This document shows, in pieces, positions 10,328-21,860 of a stretch of DNA of 64,000 bases; the first letter of the stretch is position 1, and each line of letters starts with the position of its first letter. A model generated the notes under the pieces. It was given only the letters and a program-made list of their open reading frames with translations, was not told the DNA's origin and ran no database searches. The translations under genes were made by a program, and so were the position numbers. The stretch comes from Aliidiomarina shirensis. Its GTDB lineage: Bacteria > Pseudomonadota > Gammaproteobacteria > Enterobacterales > Alteromonadaceae. The stretch lies in contig NZ_PIPP01000002.1 of the NCBI RefSeq assembly GCF_003987345.1, positions 558,001 through 622,000 on the forward strand. Reading direction: 5' to 3'.

Positions 10328-10403
10328 TGGTGCTGATAGGCGGATTTGAACCGCCGACCTCACCCTTACCAAGGGTGCGCTCTACCGACTGAGCTATATC
10401 AGC
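10328..10403 (-). tRNA. tRNA-Thr (anticodon GGT)
   Basis: 76-nt cloverleaf with acceptor GCTGATA/TATCAGC, encoded CCA and anticodon loop TTGGTAA. It is nearly identical to E. coli thrT and occupies the same place, immediately upstream of tuf. Confidence 0.97.
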
Positions 10404-10418
10404 AACACAAATTTGATA

Positions 10419-10493
<75 letters not shown>

Positions 10494-10532
10494 GATCAGA
10501 TTCAGGGCTACCTCGGACCTAATCAGAAAAAA

Positions 10533-10617
10533 TGGTGGAGGGGGCAGGATTCGAACCTGCGAAGGCGGAGCCGTCAGATTTACAGTCTGATCCCTTTGGC
10601 CACTCGGGAACCCCTCC
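10533..10617 (-). tRNA. tRNA-Tyr (anticodon GTA)
   Basis: 85-nt class II tRNA with a long variable arm, acceptor GGAGGGG/CCCCTCC, encoded CCA and anticodon GTA in the CTGTAAA loop. Second tRNA of the operon, matching E. coli tyrU. Confidence 0.97.
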
Positions 10618-10637
10618 ACGAGTTTTTTTCTAAAAAA

Positions 10638-10713
<76 letters not shown>

Positions 10714-10734
10714 GCCACCGTTTAGGTGGAGCGC

Positions 10735-10763
10735 ATTCTAGGGGATCGATTAGGGTCTTGCAA
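10735..10763 (-). promoter_or_regulatory. sigma70 promoter of the tRNA-tuf operon
   Basis: On the minus strand, -35 TTGCAA (10758-10763), a 17-bp spacer and -10 TAGAAT (10735-10740) lie about 20 bp before the first tRNA. A GC-rich discriminator (GCGCTCC) follows the -10, as in promoters under stringent control. A-rich tracts upstream of the -35 resemble an UP element. Regulation by ppGpp is inferred from this architecture. Confidence 0.8.
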
Positions 10764-10859
10764 CCACATATGCGCATTTTTTTTGATTTTTTTATCTGAC
10801 TGCTTAAATTTTAAGACATCAGCTTAAAAAAACAGCTTAATTCGAGCGTTCTGCAAACA

Positions 10860-10891
10860 GCGGGCGCAAACAATAATTTATTTGCGTCCGC
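10860..10891. repeat. inverted repeat downstream of purA
   Basis: GCGGGCGCAAA and TTTGCGTCCGC form an 11-bp stem with one G-T pair around a 10-nt AT-rich loop, 43 bp past the purA stop. Four T's follow only on the plus strand, so as a purA terminator it would lack a U-tract. It could be an RNA 3'-end stabiliser or a weak terminator. Confidence 0.5.
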
Positions 10892-10934
10892 TTTTGGTTG
10901 AACTCGATTTCCCTATCTACAAACTAATTATCGC

Positions 10935-12245
<1,311 letters not shown>

Positions 12246-12285
12246 TCACACGTTGGATGTATAGACGCTGGTATGGCGGTGGATT

Positions 12286-12317
12286 AAGCGGGGATTCTAG
12301 CAGAAAGCCCCGCTTTT
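12286..12317 (-). promoter_or_regulatory. hairpin and possible extended -10 promoter upstream of purA
   Basis: AAGCGGGG and CCCCGCTT pair over a 14-nt loop. On the minus strand the loop holds TGCTAGAAT, an extended -10 element, but no good -35 lies 17 bp upstream. It falls in the 122-bp gap between the PLP-enzyme gene and purA, so it could be a terminator of the former, a promoter of the latter, or both. Confidence 0.4.
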
Positions 12318-12355
12318 GCAGAGTGATTTTTAAACACAACGCCAAAATTTACAGG

Positions 12356-13516
12356 TTATCCCTGTATTTTCTGGAAATCATTTACATTTTGATAAAGCGC
12401 GAAGCCAAATCGCAACCGGTTATTGCGATAATCTGTAGCCACACCTTGCTCACGCAATCTGCCAGCAAGTTGCTCGACAACCTCAGCGGATTCCAATAAG
12501 AACGTGAAAAAATGGCCATGTTTGGCGCCCGTTTCACTCGGCGCTAATAATAAATTATTCCGGTTCAACTGCGGATGGTTCAGTGTATCAATATGGGATA
12601 AGAAGGCGTTCTGCAGCTTAGTAATATACGCATGTCGAGTGGCCGTATCCAGCCCTTCGCTACGCCATAATTCAAACACCGCGTTCAAACGATACATAGC
12701 GCTGAAATCCATGGTGGCACCAGCAAAACGCATGCCATCATCACTGTAATTTACAGTTCCCTCTTGCGCTTTTGCTAGCCCGGCAAAATCCGCAAACCAG
12801 CCGGTATATTCGGGCCGTAACTTACAATGTTGCGGTACCACAGCAAAGCACATTCCCTCACCCCCTTGCGCATATTTATAGGCTCCGGCGAGGTAAAATA
12901 TACGCTGCTGGTAAGGTGCCCAATCCGTTTCTAACGCACAAAAACCATGGTAGCCATCAACCACAATAAGCGTATCTTGATCTTGCACCAAATCTAGCCA
13001 CACATTCGGCTCTGGCGCCACGATGCCGCTGTTATAAAACACTTGGCTAATAAAGATTAAATCCCACGGCTGTTTCGCAACAGCTGCCTGCCAACGCTCG
13101 GCGAAACTATGGGAAGGTTCACAAGGAACACATTCCATGGTTACATTCCCGCGCTCTAGGATACGTCGGCTTTGTCGATTGAAGCTGTGAAATTCACCGT
13201 CGGTGGTGAGTATACTTAAGGGCTTTGCTGCCGAGAAAACACTAAGAAGGCGATATACAAGCTCATGCGTATTCGGTGCAAAAACGATTTGGTCAGGGCT
13301 CGCTAAATTTAATTCCTTCGCGATGTTTTGTTGTAACTCGGGTACTTTCTCAGTGAACAGAAAGCCCCATTTTTCATCGGCAAACTTTGCTGAATCATCC
13401 CAATACGCTAGCTGCGCATCCCGGGTTACATCCGGCCAATAATAATGGCTATGAGGCGCGCAGTGCAGTAGGCCAGGCCGCGCATTTAGAAAATGTTTAT
13501 ATAAATATTGATACAT
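12356..13516 (-). CDS. class V aminotransferase-fold PLP enzyme, kynureninase-like
   Basis: 386-residue PLP-dependent enzyme of fold type I. The cofactor-binding pattern is visible: LIVVDGYHG with D187 and H190, then YLAGAYKYAQGGEG, where K214 is the likely Schiff-base lysine. The overall layout resembles kynureninase or cysteine-desulfurase-like proteins, but I cannot assign a substrate. It lies between hflC and purA, adjacent genes in E. coli, and is bounded upstream by the hflC terminator, so it is probably transcribed on its own. Confidence 0.75.
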   Translation of the reverse strand: MYQYLYKHFLNARPGLLHCAPHSHYYWPDVTRDAQLAYWDDSAKFADEKWGFLFTEKVPELQQNIAKELNLASPDQIVFAPNTHELVYRLLSVFSAAKPLSILTTDGEFHSFNRQSRRILERGNVTMECVPCEPSHSFAERWQAAVAKQPWDLIFISQVFYNSGIVAPEPNVWLDLVQDQDTLIVVDGYHGFCALETDWAPYQQRIFYLAGAYKYAQGGEGMCFAVVPQHCKLRPEYTGWFADFAGLAKAQEGTVNYSDDGMRFAGATMDFSAMYRLNAVFELWRSEGLDTATRHAYITKLQNAFLSHIDTLNHPQLNRNNLLLAPSETGAKHGHFFTFLLESAEVVEQLAGRLREQGVATDYRNNRLRFGFALYQNVNDFQKIQG

Positions 13517-13635
13517 AAGCTTCTCGTTTTTTGGTGAATGTCCATTGCGGCGGCATCTACTTCAATCATTGCTAACAGAGTAACCGATGGGCTAACGATT
13601 AAGAAGTAACTAACCACGTTTTGTAATAGTAAAAC

Positions 13636-13663
13636 GTAAAAACGGGAGCCTAAGCTCCCGTTT
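13636..13663 (-). terminator. rho-independent terminator after hflC
   Basis: A 10-bp stem (AAACGGGAGC / GCTCCCGTTT) with a TTAG loop runs into five T's on the minus strand, 31 bp past the hflC stop. It ends the hfq-hflX-hflK-hflC transcript. Confidence 0.9.
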
Positions 13664-13694
13664 CAATATCGTACTTCAAAGCTAATCGTCAGCT

Positions 13695-14582
13695 CTAATC
13701 AACCTGAATATCCATCTGGTTGAAATACTTGAAGAACTCGCTATCAGGGCTTAACACAAGCACGCTATCGCCTTCACCGAAGCTTGCAGTGTACGCTTCT
13801 AAGCTACGCACAAATGCAAAGAACTCTGGATCTTTTCCGTATGTTTCGGCGTAAATCCGCGCGGCTTCCGCATCCCCTTCACCACGTATTTGCCGTGCTT
13901 CACGATCTGCATCTGCAAGCATTACCGTTACACGCGCATCAATATCAGCACGAATAATTTCTGCCTGCTCGCGGCCTTCTGAACGATGTTCCCGTGCTAC
14001 TGCATTACGTTCTGCCCGCATCCGTTCGTAAATCGCGGTGCTTACTTCTGTAGGCAAGTTGATTTGCTTAACGCGCACATCCAGCACTTGAATACCCAAA
14101 TCATTTGAGCTTTCTGAAGCTTGAATCAATGCTTGTTCCATTAACTCATCACGCTCACCAGAAACGATATCCCGAATGGTTCGCGAACCAAATTCTGCTC
14201 TTAAGCCAGCATTGATTCGGCGCATCAGAAGTTCTTCTGCTTGAACTTGATTACCACCACCAGTAGAAAGATAGTACTTTGAAAAATCTTCAATGCGCCA
14301 TTTTACAAATGCATCAACGATCAAATCTTTCTTTTCACTGGTGATAAAGCGGTCGGCTTGCCCATCTAGTGTTTTAATCCGTGCATCAAGCTTAATAATC
14401 CGTTCGATGAACGGGAGCTTGAAGTGCAAACCAGGATTATAAACAACGGCAACGCCCTGCTCATCTTGTGCCACTTTACCGAATCGAATCACGATTCCGC
14501 GCTCGCCCTCAGCAACAGTGAACAACGAAGAGTAGCCCAGCACCGCGAGGATAATGACGATAACTATCGTTAGGTTTCTCAT
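13695..14582 (-). CDS. hflC: FtsH protease modulator HflC
   Basis: SPFH/band-7 membrane protein that, with HflK, forms a periplasm-facing cage around the FtsH protease. The 295-residue protein has one N-terminal membrane anchor (about 4-22) and a band-7 domain starting at VAEGERGIVIRFGK, followed by a long charged helical stretch. It begins 3 bp after hflK ends, consistent with coupled translation of an equimolar complex. Confidence 0.96.
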   Translation of the reverse strand: MRNLTIVIVIILAVLGYSSLFTVAEGERGIVIRFGKVAQDEQGVAVVYNPGLHFKLPFIERIIKLDARIKTLDGQADRFITSEKKDLIVDAFVKWRIEDFSKYYLSTGGGNQVQAEELLMRRINAGLRAEFGSRTIRDIVSGERDELMEQALIQASESSNDLGIQVLDVRVKQINLPTEVSTAIYERMRAERNAVAREHRSEGREQAEIIRADIDARVTVMLADADREARQIRGEGDAEAARIYAETYGKDPEFFAFVRSLEAYTASFGEGDSVLVLSPDSEFFKYFNQMDIQVD

Positions 14583-14585
14583 TGC

Positions 14586-15767
14586 TTAGTTCCCTCCCCG
14601 TGGAGTGAATCGATTGCTCGTTCGGCCACTATCTTGTTGACTAGAGCTTTGGTTCGATGAGCTTTGGCCATCTTGCTGCGAATTGGCCGGCAAAATTGGC
14701 GCTTGCGGACGCACCACACGCGAATTGTGTTGCTCTAAAATTTTATCAAGCGGCAGATACATCATTTGATTACCACCATCTACATCGATAAATATTTTCG
14801 CGTTATTCGCGTATATTTTCTCTAGTGTTTCCAAGAAAATACGCTGGCGAGTTACTTCTGGAGCAGCCTGATACTGTGGCAGTAAATCGTTAAAGCGAGA
14901 TACTTCACCTTCTGCTCGTAAAACCATTTGCTCTTTATAGGCTTGCGCTTGTTGTTGTAACCGGCGCACTCGACCACGAGCCGTAGGTTCAATTTCCCGC
15001 GCATAAGCTTCCGCTTCGCGAACGAAACGTTCCTGATCTTCCTGTGCGCGAATAGCATCATCAAACGCATCGCGAACTTCTTCCGGCGGACGCGCGCCTT
15101 GGAAGTTGACATCAATAACGGTAATGCCTAAATCGTAACGCTGGGTTAACTGATCGATAATTTGCCACGTTTGCTGCCGAACTTCTTCACGACCCACGGT
15201 TAAAATATTATCCATCGTGTTATGACCAATAACGTAGCGCAAAGCACTATCCGTTACTTGCGATAAACTTGAATCGGGTGCTTCTACGTTAAACAAGTAA
15301 GCCCGTGGATTCATCACTCGATACTGAACAGCAAGCTCTACACGAACTACGTTTTCGTCTTCCGTAAGCATGAACCCAGCGGTTTGCTGTGAGCGAACAT
15401 TGTTAACATCAACGTTCTCTACCTCGTCAACAAACATTGGCCGCCAGTGCAAGCCAGACCCTACTTCAGAATGATACGCACCAAAACGCAGGACAACCCC
15501 TCGTTCAGCTTCGTTCACCGTGTAGAAGCCAGCGATAATCCACACTACAAATACCAAAGCTAACGCGATTCCTACCGCTTTTTTCGGTATACCACCTGAA
15601 CCACCACCACTACCTTGGCCGCCTTTACCGCCACCAAGACCTAACTTACCCATAAGGCTACGCAAAGCTTCATCCAGATCAGGTGGGCCCTGATCACGAC
15701 CGCCCTGAGGTTTATTGCCCCAAGGATCTTTATCTTTGCCGCCATTTCCCGGTTGATTCCAGGCCAT
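14586..15767 (-). CDS. hflK: FtsH protease modulator HflK
   Basis: Partner of HflC. The 393-residue protein has a Gly/Pro/Asp-rich cytoplasmic N-terminus (1-60, with NGGKDKDPWGNKPQGG), a membrane anchor at about 65-85 and the band-7 domain (VNEAERGVVLRFGAY). A Ser/Gln/Asn-rich low-complexity tail follows (about 362-393). The Gly-rich start and Ser/Gln-rich tail are typical of HflK. Confidence 0.96.
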   Translation of the reverse strand: MAWNQPGNGGKDKDPWGNKPQGGRDQGPPDLDEALRSLMGKLGLGGGKGGQGSGGGSGGIPKKAVGIALALVFVVWIIAGFYTVNEAERGVVLRFGAYHSEVGSGLHWRPMFVDEVENVDVNNVRSQQTAGFMLTEDENVVRVELAVQYRVMNPRAYLFNVEAPDSSLSQVTDSALRYVIGHNTMDNILTVGREEVRQQTWQIIDQLTQRYDLGITVIDVNFQGARPPEEVRDAFDDAIRAQEDQERFVREAEAYAREIEPTARGRVRRLQQQAQAYKEQMVLRAEGEVSRFNDLLPQYQAAPEVTRQRIFLETLEKIYANNAKIFIDVDGGNQMMYLPLDKILEQHNSRVVRPQAPILPANSQQDGQSSSNQSSSQQDSGRTSNRFTPRGGN

Positions 15768-15810
15768 TGATTACTCCAACAAATACATTGTTATCGAAAA
15801 CGTACTAAAA

Positions 15811-17094
15811 CTAACACAAGCTTCGTGTTAGTTGCTCACCAAATTGTTTCAGTAAACGCTGCCACTCTACGACAGGAACACGGACTGATACTATCACATC
15901 TCCATCGTCCTGTGGGCGTTCATCTGTAACGCATTGTAACGCGTATAAACTACTACGCAATTTACCCTGATTTGGCCCCAATCTCAGCTCTTCAATCATC
16001 AATTGCGGCACTAAAATTTCATGTAATGCTTGCCGTAAAAGCTCAATTCCTGCACCCGTTTGTGCTGATAACCAAACCTCTCGCGGTTTACCATCGTCAT
16101 CACGCACGATACGGGGTTGCAAATCAGCAACCAAATCAAGCTTATTCATCACCAACAACTGCGGAACATCACTTGCGGCTATTTCGGTAAGCACTTTATC
16201 AACCTCATGTTGATTATCGAGCATGCGCTCATCGTGACAATCCATAACATGAAGCAGTAATTCCGCATCCCGAGTTTCTTGCAAAGTTGCTTTAAACGCA
16301 GCCACAAGATCGTGCGGTAGATGCCGAATAAAGCCAACCGTATCGGCAAATATAAGTGCACCGACATCTGGCAATTCATATTTACGTAATGTTGGATCTA
16401 GCGTTGCAAATAATTGATCCGCCGCATAAACATCAGAATCAGTAAGCCGGTTAAATAGCGTTGATTTACCCGCGTTGGTGTATCCAACCAATGCAATTGT
16501 AGGGATTTCAGCACGCTGCCGTGAGCGCCGGCCTTGCTCACGCTGCTTCGATACCTTTTCGAGCCGCGCTAAAATATTTTTAATCCGTCCGCGAATCAAT
16601 CGACGGTCGGTTTCCAGCTGAGTTTCACCTGGACCGCGCAGGCCTATACCGCCCTTTTGGCGCTCTAAGTGAGTCCAGCCGCGAATTAATCGGGTAGAAA
16701 TATGCCGCAACTGAGCCAATTCCACCTGTAATTTACCCTCATGCGTTCGCGCACGTTGAGCAAATATATCGAGAATCAAGCCCGTACGATCAAGCACTCG
16801 GCATTTCACCTCGCGCTCAATATTTCGCTCTTGCGAAGGCGAAAGTGAGTGATTGAAAATCACAATTTCGGCCCCCGTGGCTTCCACCATGGCGGCAACT
16901 TCCTCAGTTTTACCTGAACCAATAAACAGCCGTGCATCTGGAGAGTGCCTTGAAGTGGTGATCACTGAAACCGCTTCAACGCCTGCCGAGGACACTAACA
17001 ACTTTAATTCTTCGAGATCTTCCCGTGCCGATTCATTAGAAAACTCTACGTGAACCAACACGGCCTGCTCGCCACCTTCATACCGCTCAAACAA
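15811..17094 (-). CDS. hflX: ribosome-associated GTPase HflX
   Basis: GTPase that splits stalled ribosomes, particularly under heat stress. It has 427 residues (E. coli 426). An N-terminal HflX domain (MFERYEGGEQAVLVHVEF, then the RGPGETQLETDRR motif) precedes a G domain with GYTNAGKST, DTVGFI and MNKLDL. It lies between hfq and hflK as in E. coli, with 35-bp and 43-bp gaps. Confidence 0.97.
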   Translation of the reverse strand: MFERYEGGEQAVLVHVEFSNESAREDLEELKLLVSSAGVEAVSVITTSRHSPDARLFIGSGKTEEVAAMVEATGAEIVIFNHSLSPSQERNIEREVKCRVLDRTGLILDIFAQRARTHEGKLQVELAQLRHISTRLIRGWTHLERQKGGIGLRGPGETQLETDRRLIRGRIKNILARLEKVSKQREQGRRSRQRAEIPTIALVGYTNAGKSTLFNRLTDSDVYAADQLFATLDPTLRKYELPDVGALIFADTVGFIRHLPHDLVAAFKATLQETRDAELLLHVMDCHDERMLDNQHEVDKVLTEIAASDVPQLLVMNKLDLVADLQPRIVRDDDGKPREVWLSAQTGAGIELLRQALHEILVPQLMIEELRLGPNQGKLRSSLYALQCVTDERPQDDGDVIVSVRVPVVEWQRLLKQFGEQLTRSLC

Positions 17095-17129
17095 GCAAGC
17101 CGCTCCTTCATTGTTCCTTTATGAACAAT

Positions 17130-17381
17130 TTAATCGTTTTCGTTCTCGTCCTGCCCAAGTTGAGGCGGATACTGACTCGGTGTCCGCGCAGGCACGACGG
17201 TTGAAATCGCATGTTTATAAACCATCTGGCTCACAGTATTTTTTAACAACACCACAAATTGATCAAATGATTCAACTTGGCCTTGCAGCTTAATACCATT
17301 CACGAGATAAATAGAGACCGGAATTCTTTCACGACGCAGTGCGTTCAAAAAAGGGTCTTGCAAGGTTTGCCCCTTTGCCAT
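17130..17381 (-). CDS. hfq: RNA chaperone Hfq
   Basis: Hexameric Sm-like protein that pairs small RNAs with mRNAs. The 83-residue protein keeps the key residues: Q8, F42 and Y55-K56-H57 on the proximal face and the rim patch RRER at 16-19. Its disordered tail is short (E. coli 102 residues in total) but keeps the acidic tip DENEND, which in E. coli displaces RNA from the rim. An AAAGGAG ribosome-binding site lies 7 nt upstream of the ATG. The 228-bp gap to miaA likely holds its own promoter. Confidence 0.98.
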   Translation of the reverse strand: MAKGQTLQDPFLNALRRERIPVSIYLVNGIKLQGQVESFDQFVVLLKNTVSQMVYKHAISTVVPARTPSQYPPQLGQDENEND

Positions 17382-17609
17382 AGTTGGCTCCTTTATTTTA
17401 TTAGTATTGTTACGGGTGCCACTGCCATATTACGCTTCGCTATCCCTGTGTATAATTGTGCTGTAGAGCGAAAAAACTGCTCTGTAAATATGAACACAAA
17501 CTTAGTGTAGCAACAAAATTCAATTTTAGTCCAAATTGATCTTGGGCTTTTTTTTCTAATTTTCAAGAGCTTTTCATTAATAAGTAGTGGCCGCTTGATG
17601 AGAACTGTT

Positions 17610-18590
17610 TTATTTTATCCATTCTTGCGGCGCTAAAGGCGCTTTGCGTAAGGCATTCAGTGCGGTTGTTTCGTAGCCTTCATTGAGTGAATCAACCCAC
17701 GTTAAGCCCGGCCAAGAACGTAGCCATGTAATTTGCCGTTTGGCCAATTGGCGAGTTGCAATTATCGCTTTATCTTTCATTTCAGCCGCGCTCAACTCAC
17801 CTTGTAGGTGCAGCCACATCTGCCGATACCCCACAGAGCGCATTGACGGTAAATCTAAATGCAGATCACCGCGATCTCGTAGCTTCTTCACTTCATCGGC
17901 AAAGCCAGCATCTAGCATTAGCTGAAACCGTTGTTCAATACGCTGATGTAAGATTTTCCGATCAGCCGGTGCTACTGCAATTTGCCAAGTAGGCAGCATT
18001 AAGCCCGGCTGTTGTGTTTGCGTTAACTGGGTCATTGTTTGCCCAGTTATTTCATAAACCTCAAGCGCTCTAAGTAGACGCTGCGGGTCATTTGGGTGGA
18101 TGCGCGCGCCAGCTACCGGGTCGATGGCACATAACGCTTGGTGCAAAACTGCCCAGCCTTCACTTTCCGCCCGTAACTGCAATTTTTCTCTGATCGCCGC
18201 ATCAGCCGCCGGTAACTCCGATAAGCCCGCAAGTAACGCACGAAAATACAGCATGGTGCCACCCACCAGCAGCGGAATTTTCCCTCGCTCGCGAATTTTT
18301 TTAATTAATACTAATGCATCAGAACGAAAATCAGCCGCCGAATAAACTTCGGCGGGATCTCGAATATCAATTAGGTGATGCGGGCATACGGCTAACTCTT
18401 CGGAAGTGGGCTTCGCAGTGCCGATATCCATATCCCGATATATAAGAGCAGAATCAACACTTATCAGTTCCACCGGAAGCTTTTTCGCTAAGGCCATGGC
18501 GAGCGCAGTTTTACCTGCCGCAGTTGGCCCACTTAAACAAATCACGCCTTGCTGTAAATGTTCCGATAATTCAGCGATATCTATACTCAT
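17610..18590 (-). CDS. miaA: tRNA dimethylallyltransferase
   Basis: Transfers dimethylallyl to A37 of tRNAs that read UNN codons, the first step to ms2i6A. The 326-residue protein has the P-loop GPTAAGKT at 21-28, then [16 protein letters not shown] and the [11 protein letters not shown] substrate channel segment. It overlaps the mutL stop by 1 bp, so the two are translationally coupled. Confidence 0.97.
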   Translation of the reverse strand: MSIDIAELSEHLQQGVICLSGPTAAGKTALAMALAKKLPVELISVDSALIYRDMDIGTAKPTSEELAVCPHHLIDIRDPAEVYSAADFRSDALVLIKKIRERGKIPLLVGGTMLYFRALLAGLSELPAADAAIREKLQLRAESEGWAVLHQALCAIDPVAGARIHPNDPQRLLRALEVYEITGQTMTQLTQTQQPGLMLPTWQIAVAPADRKILHQRIEQRFQLMLDAGFADEVKKLRDRGDLHLDLPSMRSVGYRQMWLHLQGELSAAEMKDKAIIATRQLAKRQITWLRSWPGLTWVDSLNEGYETTALNALRKAPLAPQEWIK

Positions 18591-20473
18591 TAAACTTCCT
18601 TATCAGCGCCGAAACTATTGCGCCAATTTAACGGCCGCAGCAATTTCTGCCAGTTTGGGGATTGTTGAATGAGCTGCAACCATTGCTTAGCTTCTGCAAT
18701 TGAGTATTCCGATTTTAATGCTTGGGTGGCAAGCCAATCGGCAAGGTTCGAATCGCTTAACTTCTGGGCGAACGCATCTTTTTCATGGTTCTTATGGCTA
18801 TCCACTAAATCCGCGAGAATAGCCAATAACTTAGGTATGGTTTGGCCCAAATCACCTTTGCGTAGAGCCTCCGGCACCTGCTTAATGGTTAGCTGATACT
18901 GATCACCACGCAATCGTTTTTGCTCGAATAACAACCCACAACGGCTGAGCACAGCGGGGAAATTCAAAATCTCCGCCCGTTCAACCTTAAGTTGTACCGG
19001 AACCAACAATGGTTGCCCTGATAAACCAATGATTAGTTGTTGCCGAATCCTTTGAGTTTGCACTCGCAAATGCGCTTGCTGAATGTCCAAAAGGGTTAAC
19101 TCATCACCTGCTTGCATTAACGCCCAGCGATCAGCTAATAAACTGAGTAGTTTATGCGCCTCATTAAATTCGCTTCCTCGTACACTTTCTAGCGCTGAAT
19201 CGCCGGCGTCTTTTGTGCTTACTTCCGGAACCCTTGTTGCATACAAGCTTTGATAGGCTTGTTGTTCTTTCAGTTGCTCACTCGAAGGTTTCGTTGCCGT
19301 GCCACGAAATGCCCCCGGCAGAATACTGCGGCCACTTGTGGCTGGCGTTATAGAACTTTGTTGTGGCAATTCTTTGCTTGCTGGTTCTGGCGCGACCTCG
19401 TGTTTCGGCGTCAGCTTCGTGTATTCATAATGGTGTTCATAGGCATGCTGTTGTTCACTGATATATGGCGCCAGCGCTTGCCGAATTTGCAACAATACAA
19501 AATCATGTACTTGCCGAGCGTGCTGAAAACGAACTTCATGTTTCGCTGGGTGCACGTTCACGTCTACATCATTTGCTGGCAAGGTGATATAGAGAATATA
19601 TGTTGCCTGCCGATCGTTACTTAAACTATCACCATAAGCTTGGCGTACCGCATGATTTAAGAGTTTATCTTTCATCATTCGGCCGTTTACATACATATAC
19701 TGGACATCAGTTTGATGCCGGCACGCTTGCGGTGGTGCAATCCACCCACGTATTGCTACTGCGTGCTCGTCATTCGCTTCTGGAGCCCACTCAATATGAA
19801 GAGCTTCATCGGCGAAACGTTTGCCCGCTATTTGCCGCAAACGCGAAAGCAATTTCTGATCCGTATTTGCACTTGGGTAGTGGCGCAATAGTTGTTGATT
19901 ATGATTGAGTTGAATATCAACTTCCGGACACGCTAAAGCGATTCGGCGAACTACTTCATCAATATGTCCAAACTCAGTTTTTTCGGTACGTAAAAATTTG
20001 CGCCGTGCAGGCGTATTAAAGAAAAGATCTTGAACATCAACGGTAGTACCATTCGGATGCGAGGTAGGTTCGAGCGTAACTTGCATATCTCGGCCTTCAC
20101 ACCAAGCTTGCCATGCCTCCGTTTGGTCCGCTGGTTTCGAACTTAACCGCAGCCTCGATACTGAACTAATACTGGCGAGAGCTTCACCACGAAAACCTAA
20201 ACTATGAATCGCTTCTAAATCATCAAGCGTTGCAATTTTACTCGTGGCATGGCGCGAAAGTGCCAGTTCTAACTCATCTTTCGGAATACCGGAACCATTA
20301 TCACGAATCCGAATTCGCCGTGCTCCGCCTTTTTCGATATCGATTCGCAGCTCAGTTGCGCCCGCATCAATGCAGTTCTCAACAAGTTCTTTTACAACCG
20401 ATGCCGGCCGCTCTACTACTTCGCCCGCAGCGATCTGGTTGGCAAGCTGCGGCGGTAATAATCGTATTGCCAT
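18590..20473 (-). CDS. mutL: DNA mismatch repair protein MutL
   Basis: Links MutS mismatch recognition to downstream nicking and unwinding. The 627-residue protein has a GHKL ATPase N-terminus: E32 and N33 in [17 protein letters not shown] near 58, and GFRGEAL near 94. A variable linker (about 340-430) and the C-terminal dimerisation domain follow. The endonuclease motif DQHAxxE is absent: the matching region reads [12 protein letters not shown]. This suggests a MutH-dependent, methyl-directed pathway as in E. coli. It is 5 bp downstream of amiB. Confidence 0.96.
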   Translation of the reverse strand: MAIRLLPPQLANQIAAGEVVERPASVVKELVENCIDAGATELRIDIEKGGARRIRIRDNGSGIPKDELELALSRHATSKIATLDDLEAIHSLGFRGEALASISSVSRLRLSSKPADQTEAWQAWCEGRDMQVTLEPTSHPNGTTVDVQDLFFNTPARRKFLRTEKTEFGHIDEVVRRIALACPEVDIQLNHNQQLLRHYPSANTDQKLLSRLRQIAGKRFADEALHIEWAPEANDEHAVAIRGWIAPPQACRHQTDVQYMYVNGRMMKDKLLNHAVRQAYGDSLSNDRQATYILYITLPANDVDVNVHPAKHEVRFQHARQVHDFVLLQIRQALAPYISEQQHAYEHHYEYTKLTPKHEVAPEPASKELPQQSSITPATSGRSILPGAFRGTATKPSSEQLKEQQAYQSLYATRVPEVSTKDAGDSALESVRGSEFNEAHKLLSLLADRWALMQAGDELTLLDIQQAHLRVQTQRIRQQLIIGLSGQPLLVPVQLKVERAEILNFPAVLSRCGLLFEQKRLRGDQYQLTIKQVPEALRKGDLGQTIPKLLAILADLVDSHKNHEKDAFAQKLSDSNLADWLATQALKSEYSIAEAKQWLQLIQQSPNWQKLLRPLNWRNSFGADKEV

Positions 20474-20478
20474 AGCAT

Positions 20479-21840
20479 CTACCTTCCAAGCGGGATTTCA
20501 AGTTGCTGGCCAACGCGAATCGTATTACTGCGCAAACCATTGTGCTGCTTTATTGTATCTACCCTAACACCATACCGAGCGGCAATAACCGATAGCGATT
20601 CGCCACGCGCAACAACGTGCATTTGTATACGCGATTCAGCCAGCGACGTGCCGGCTACTGGGTTCCGAATAAAAAATTCACGGATTCCTGCATATAACGC
20701 ATTTGCTAAGCGATCTTGATGATTGTTGTTTATTAAAAGGCGTTCTTTTTGCGGATTAGAAATAAAACCAAGTTCAACCAGCACCGAAGGTGTTCGAAGC
20801 GCGCTCAATACGCCAAAGCTCGCACCTTCTGGGCGATTTCGATGCAAATTAGTAACACGTCCTAATTGATCAAGAATGATGGTAGCCGCTTCATGGCCGT
20901 CGGCCATTGAGTTATCGCGAAACATATCTAAAAAGGCTCTGTTCAAATAAGGATCTTCTTCACCATCTTGCAATATGTGCTCAACATCAATCAATTCTTC
21001 ACTCAAACGTTCTTTATTCTCGAGCGCCCGGCCAAGTTCCGTATCGGAACGCCGCTTGGATAACACCCATACCGAAGCACCGCGAGGCTGTGGTGTAGTA
21101 AACGCATCAGCGTGTAACGACACAAAGAAATCAGCACGTTCACGGCGCACCACACTGGTTCGTTGCGCCAACGATAATGATTGGTCACCCGTTCGTGTTA
21201 ACACCGCGCGCATCCCTGGATCAGCATTAATTCGCGCCGCGAGTTTGCGAGCAACCGCTAACGTTACTATCTTTTCATACGTGCCGGCCGGCCCAATGGA
21301 GCCAGGATCTCGCCCGCCATGGCCAGCATCAATAGCGATCACTAAAGGCCGAATCGGAACTGTATCTAGCGTACGCGGTACTCGTGGTTCATTGCTAGTA
21401 GCCGCTGGGCTGCTTGTTTGCTCCGCGGGTAATTGTTGAGAAGTATTGGTAGCGCCCGCGATATCCACAACTAACCGGTGTCCGGAGTTTCCGGATGGGC
21501 CCAAAGGAAAAACTTCAGGTGCAACAGCACCGCTAATTTCTAATACTACACGCGAGGTACCAGCCCGCGGGGAGCCACTCGGCCGAATAACCCGAACCAC
21601 ATCAGAAGCAATTTCCACACCGCTCAGATCAACGCGGTTTTCAGTGTTCTGAAAATCAATCACGATCCGATAAGGCTGATTATCAAATATGGTGAAATAG
21701 GTATAGGTAGGTTCCGCCGAAAGATCGAACACTACCCGTGTTTTTTCTGCTGATGGCCAAACTCGCACATTCTCAATGGATTGCGCAATACTCGCAGACG
21801 ACCACAACAAAGCGCAGCTAGCCAAAAGCCAGCTGAGCAA
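20479..21840 (-). CDS. amiB: N-acetylmuramoyl-L-alanine amidase (AmiB/AmiC type)
   Basis: Periplasmic zinc amidase that cleaves septal peptidoglycan during daughter-cell separation. The 453-residue protein has a signal peptide (1-19), an AMIN domain for septal targeting and an Amidase_3 domain with zinc ligands in IDAGHGG, TYEK and SLHAD plus the catalytic Glu in VELGFISN. A single C-terminal LysM follows (about 405-453, starting HVVARGESLSVIAA). The LysM and the position next to mutL match E. coli AmiB. Confidence 0.95.
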   Translation of the reverse strand: MLSWLLASCALLWSSASIAQSIENVRVWPSAEKTRVVFDLSAEPTYTYFTIFDNQPYRIVIDFQNTENRVDLSGVEIASDVVRVIRPSGSPRAGTSRVVLEISGAVAPEVFPLGPSGNSGHRLVVDIAGATNTSQQLPAEQTSSPAATSNEPRVPRTLDTVPIRPLVIAIDAGHGGRDPGSIGPAGTYEKIVTLAVARKLAARINADPGMRAVLTRTGDQSLSLAQRTSVVRRERADFFVSLHADAFTTPQPRGASVWVLSKRRSDTELGRALENKERLSEELIDVEHILQDGEEDPYLNRAFLDMFRDNSMADGHEAATIILDQLGRVTNLHRNRPEGASFGVLSALRTPSVLVELGFISNPQKERLLINNNHQDRLANALYAGIREFFIRNPVAGTSLAESRIQMHVVARGESLSVIAARYGVRVDTIKQHNGLRSNTIRVGQQLEIPLGR

Positions 21841-21860
21841 AATAAATTGCCAACGTTGTT

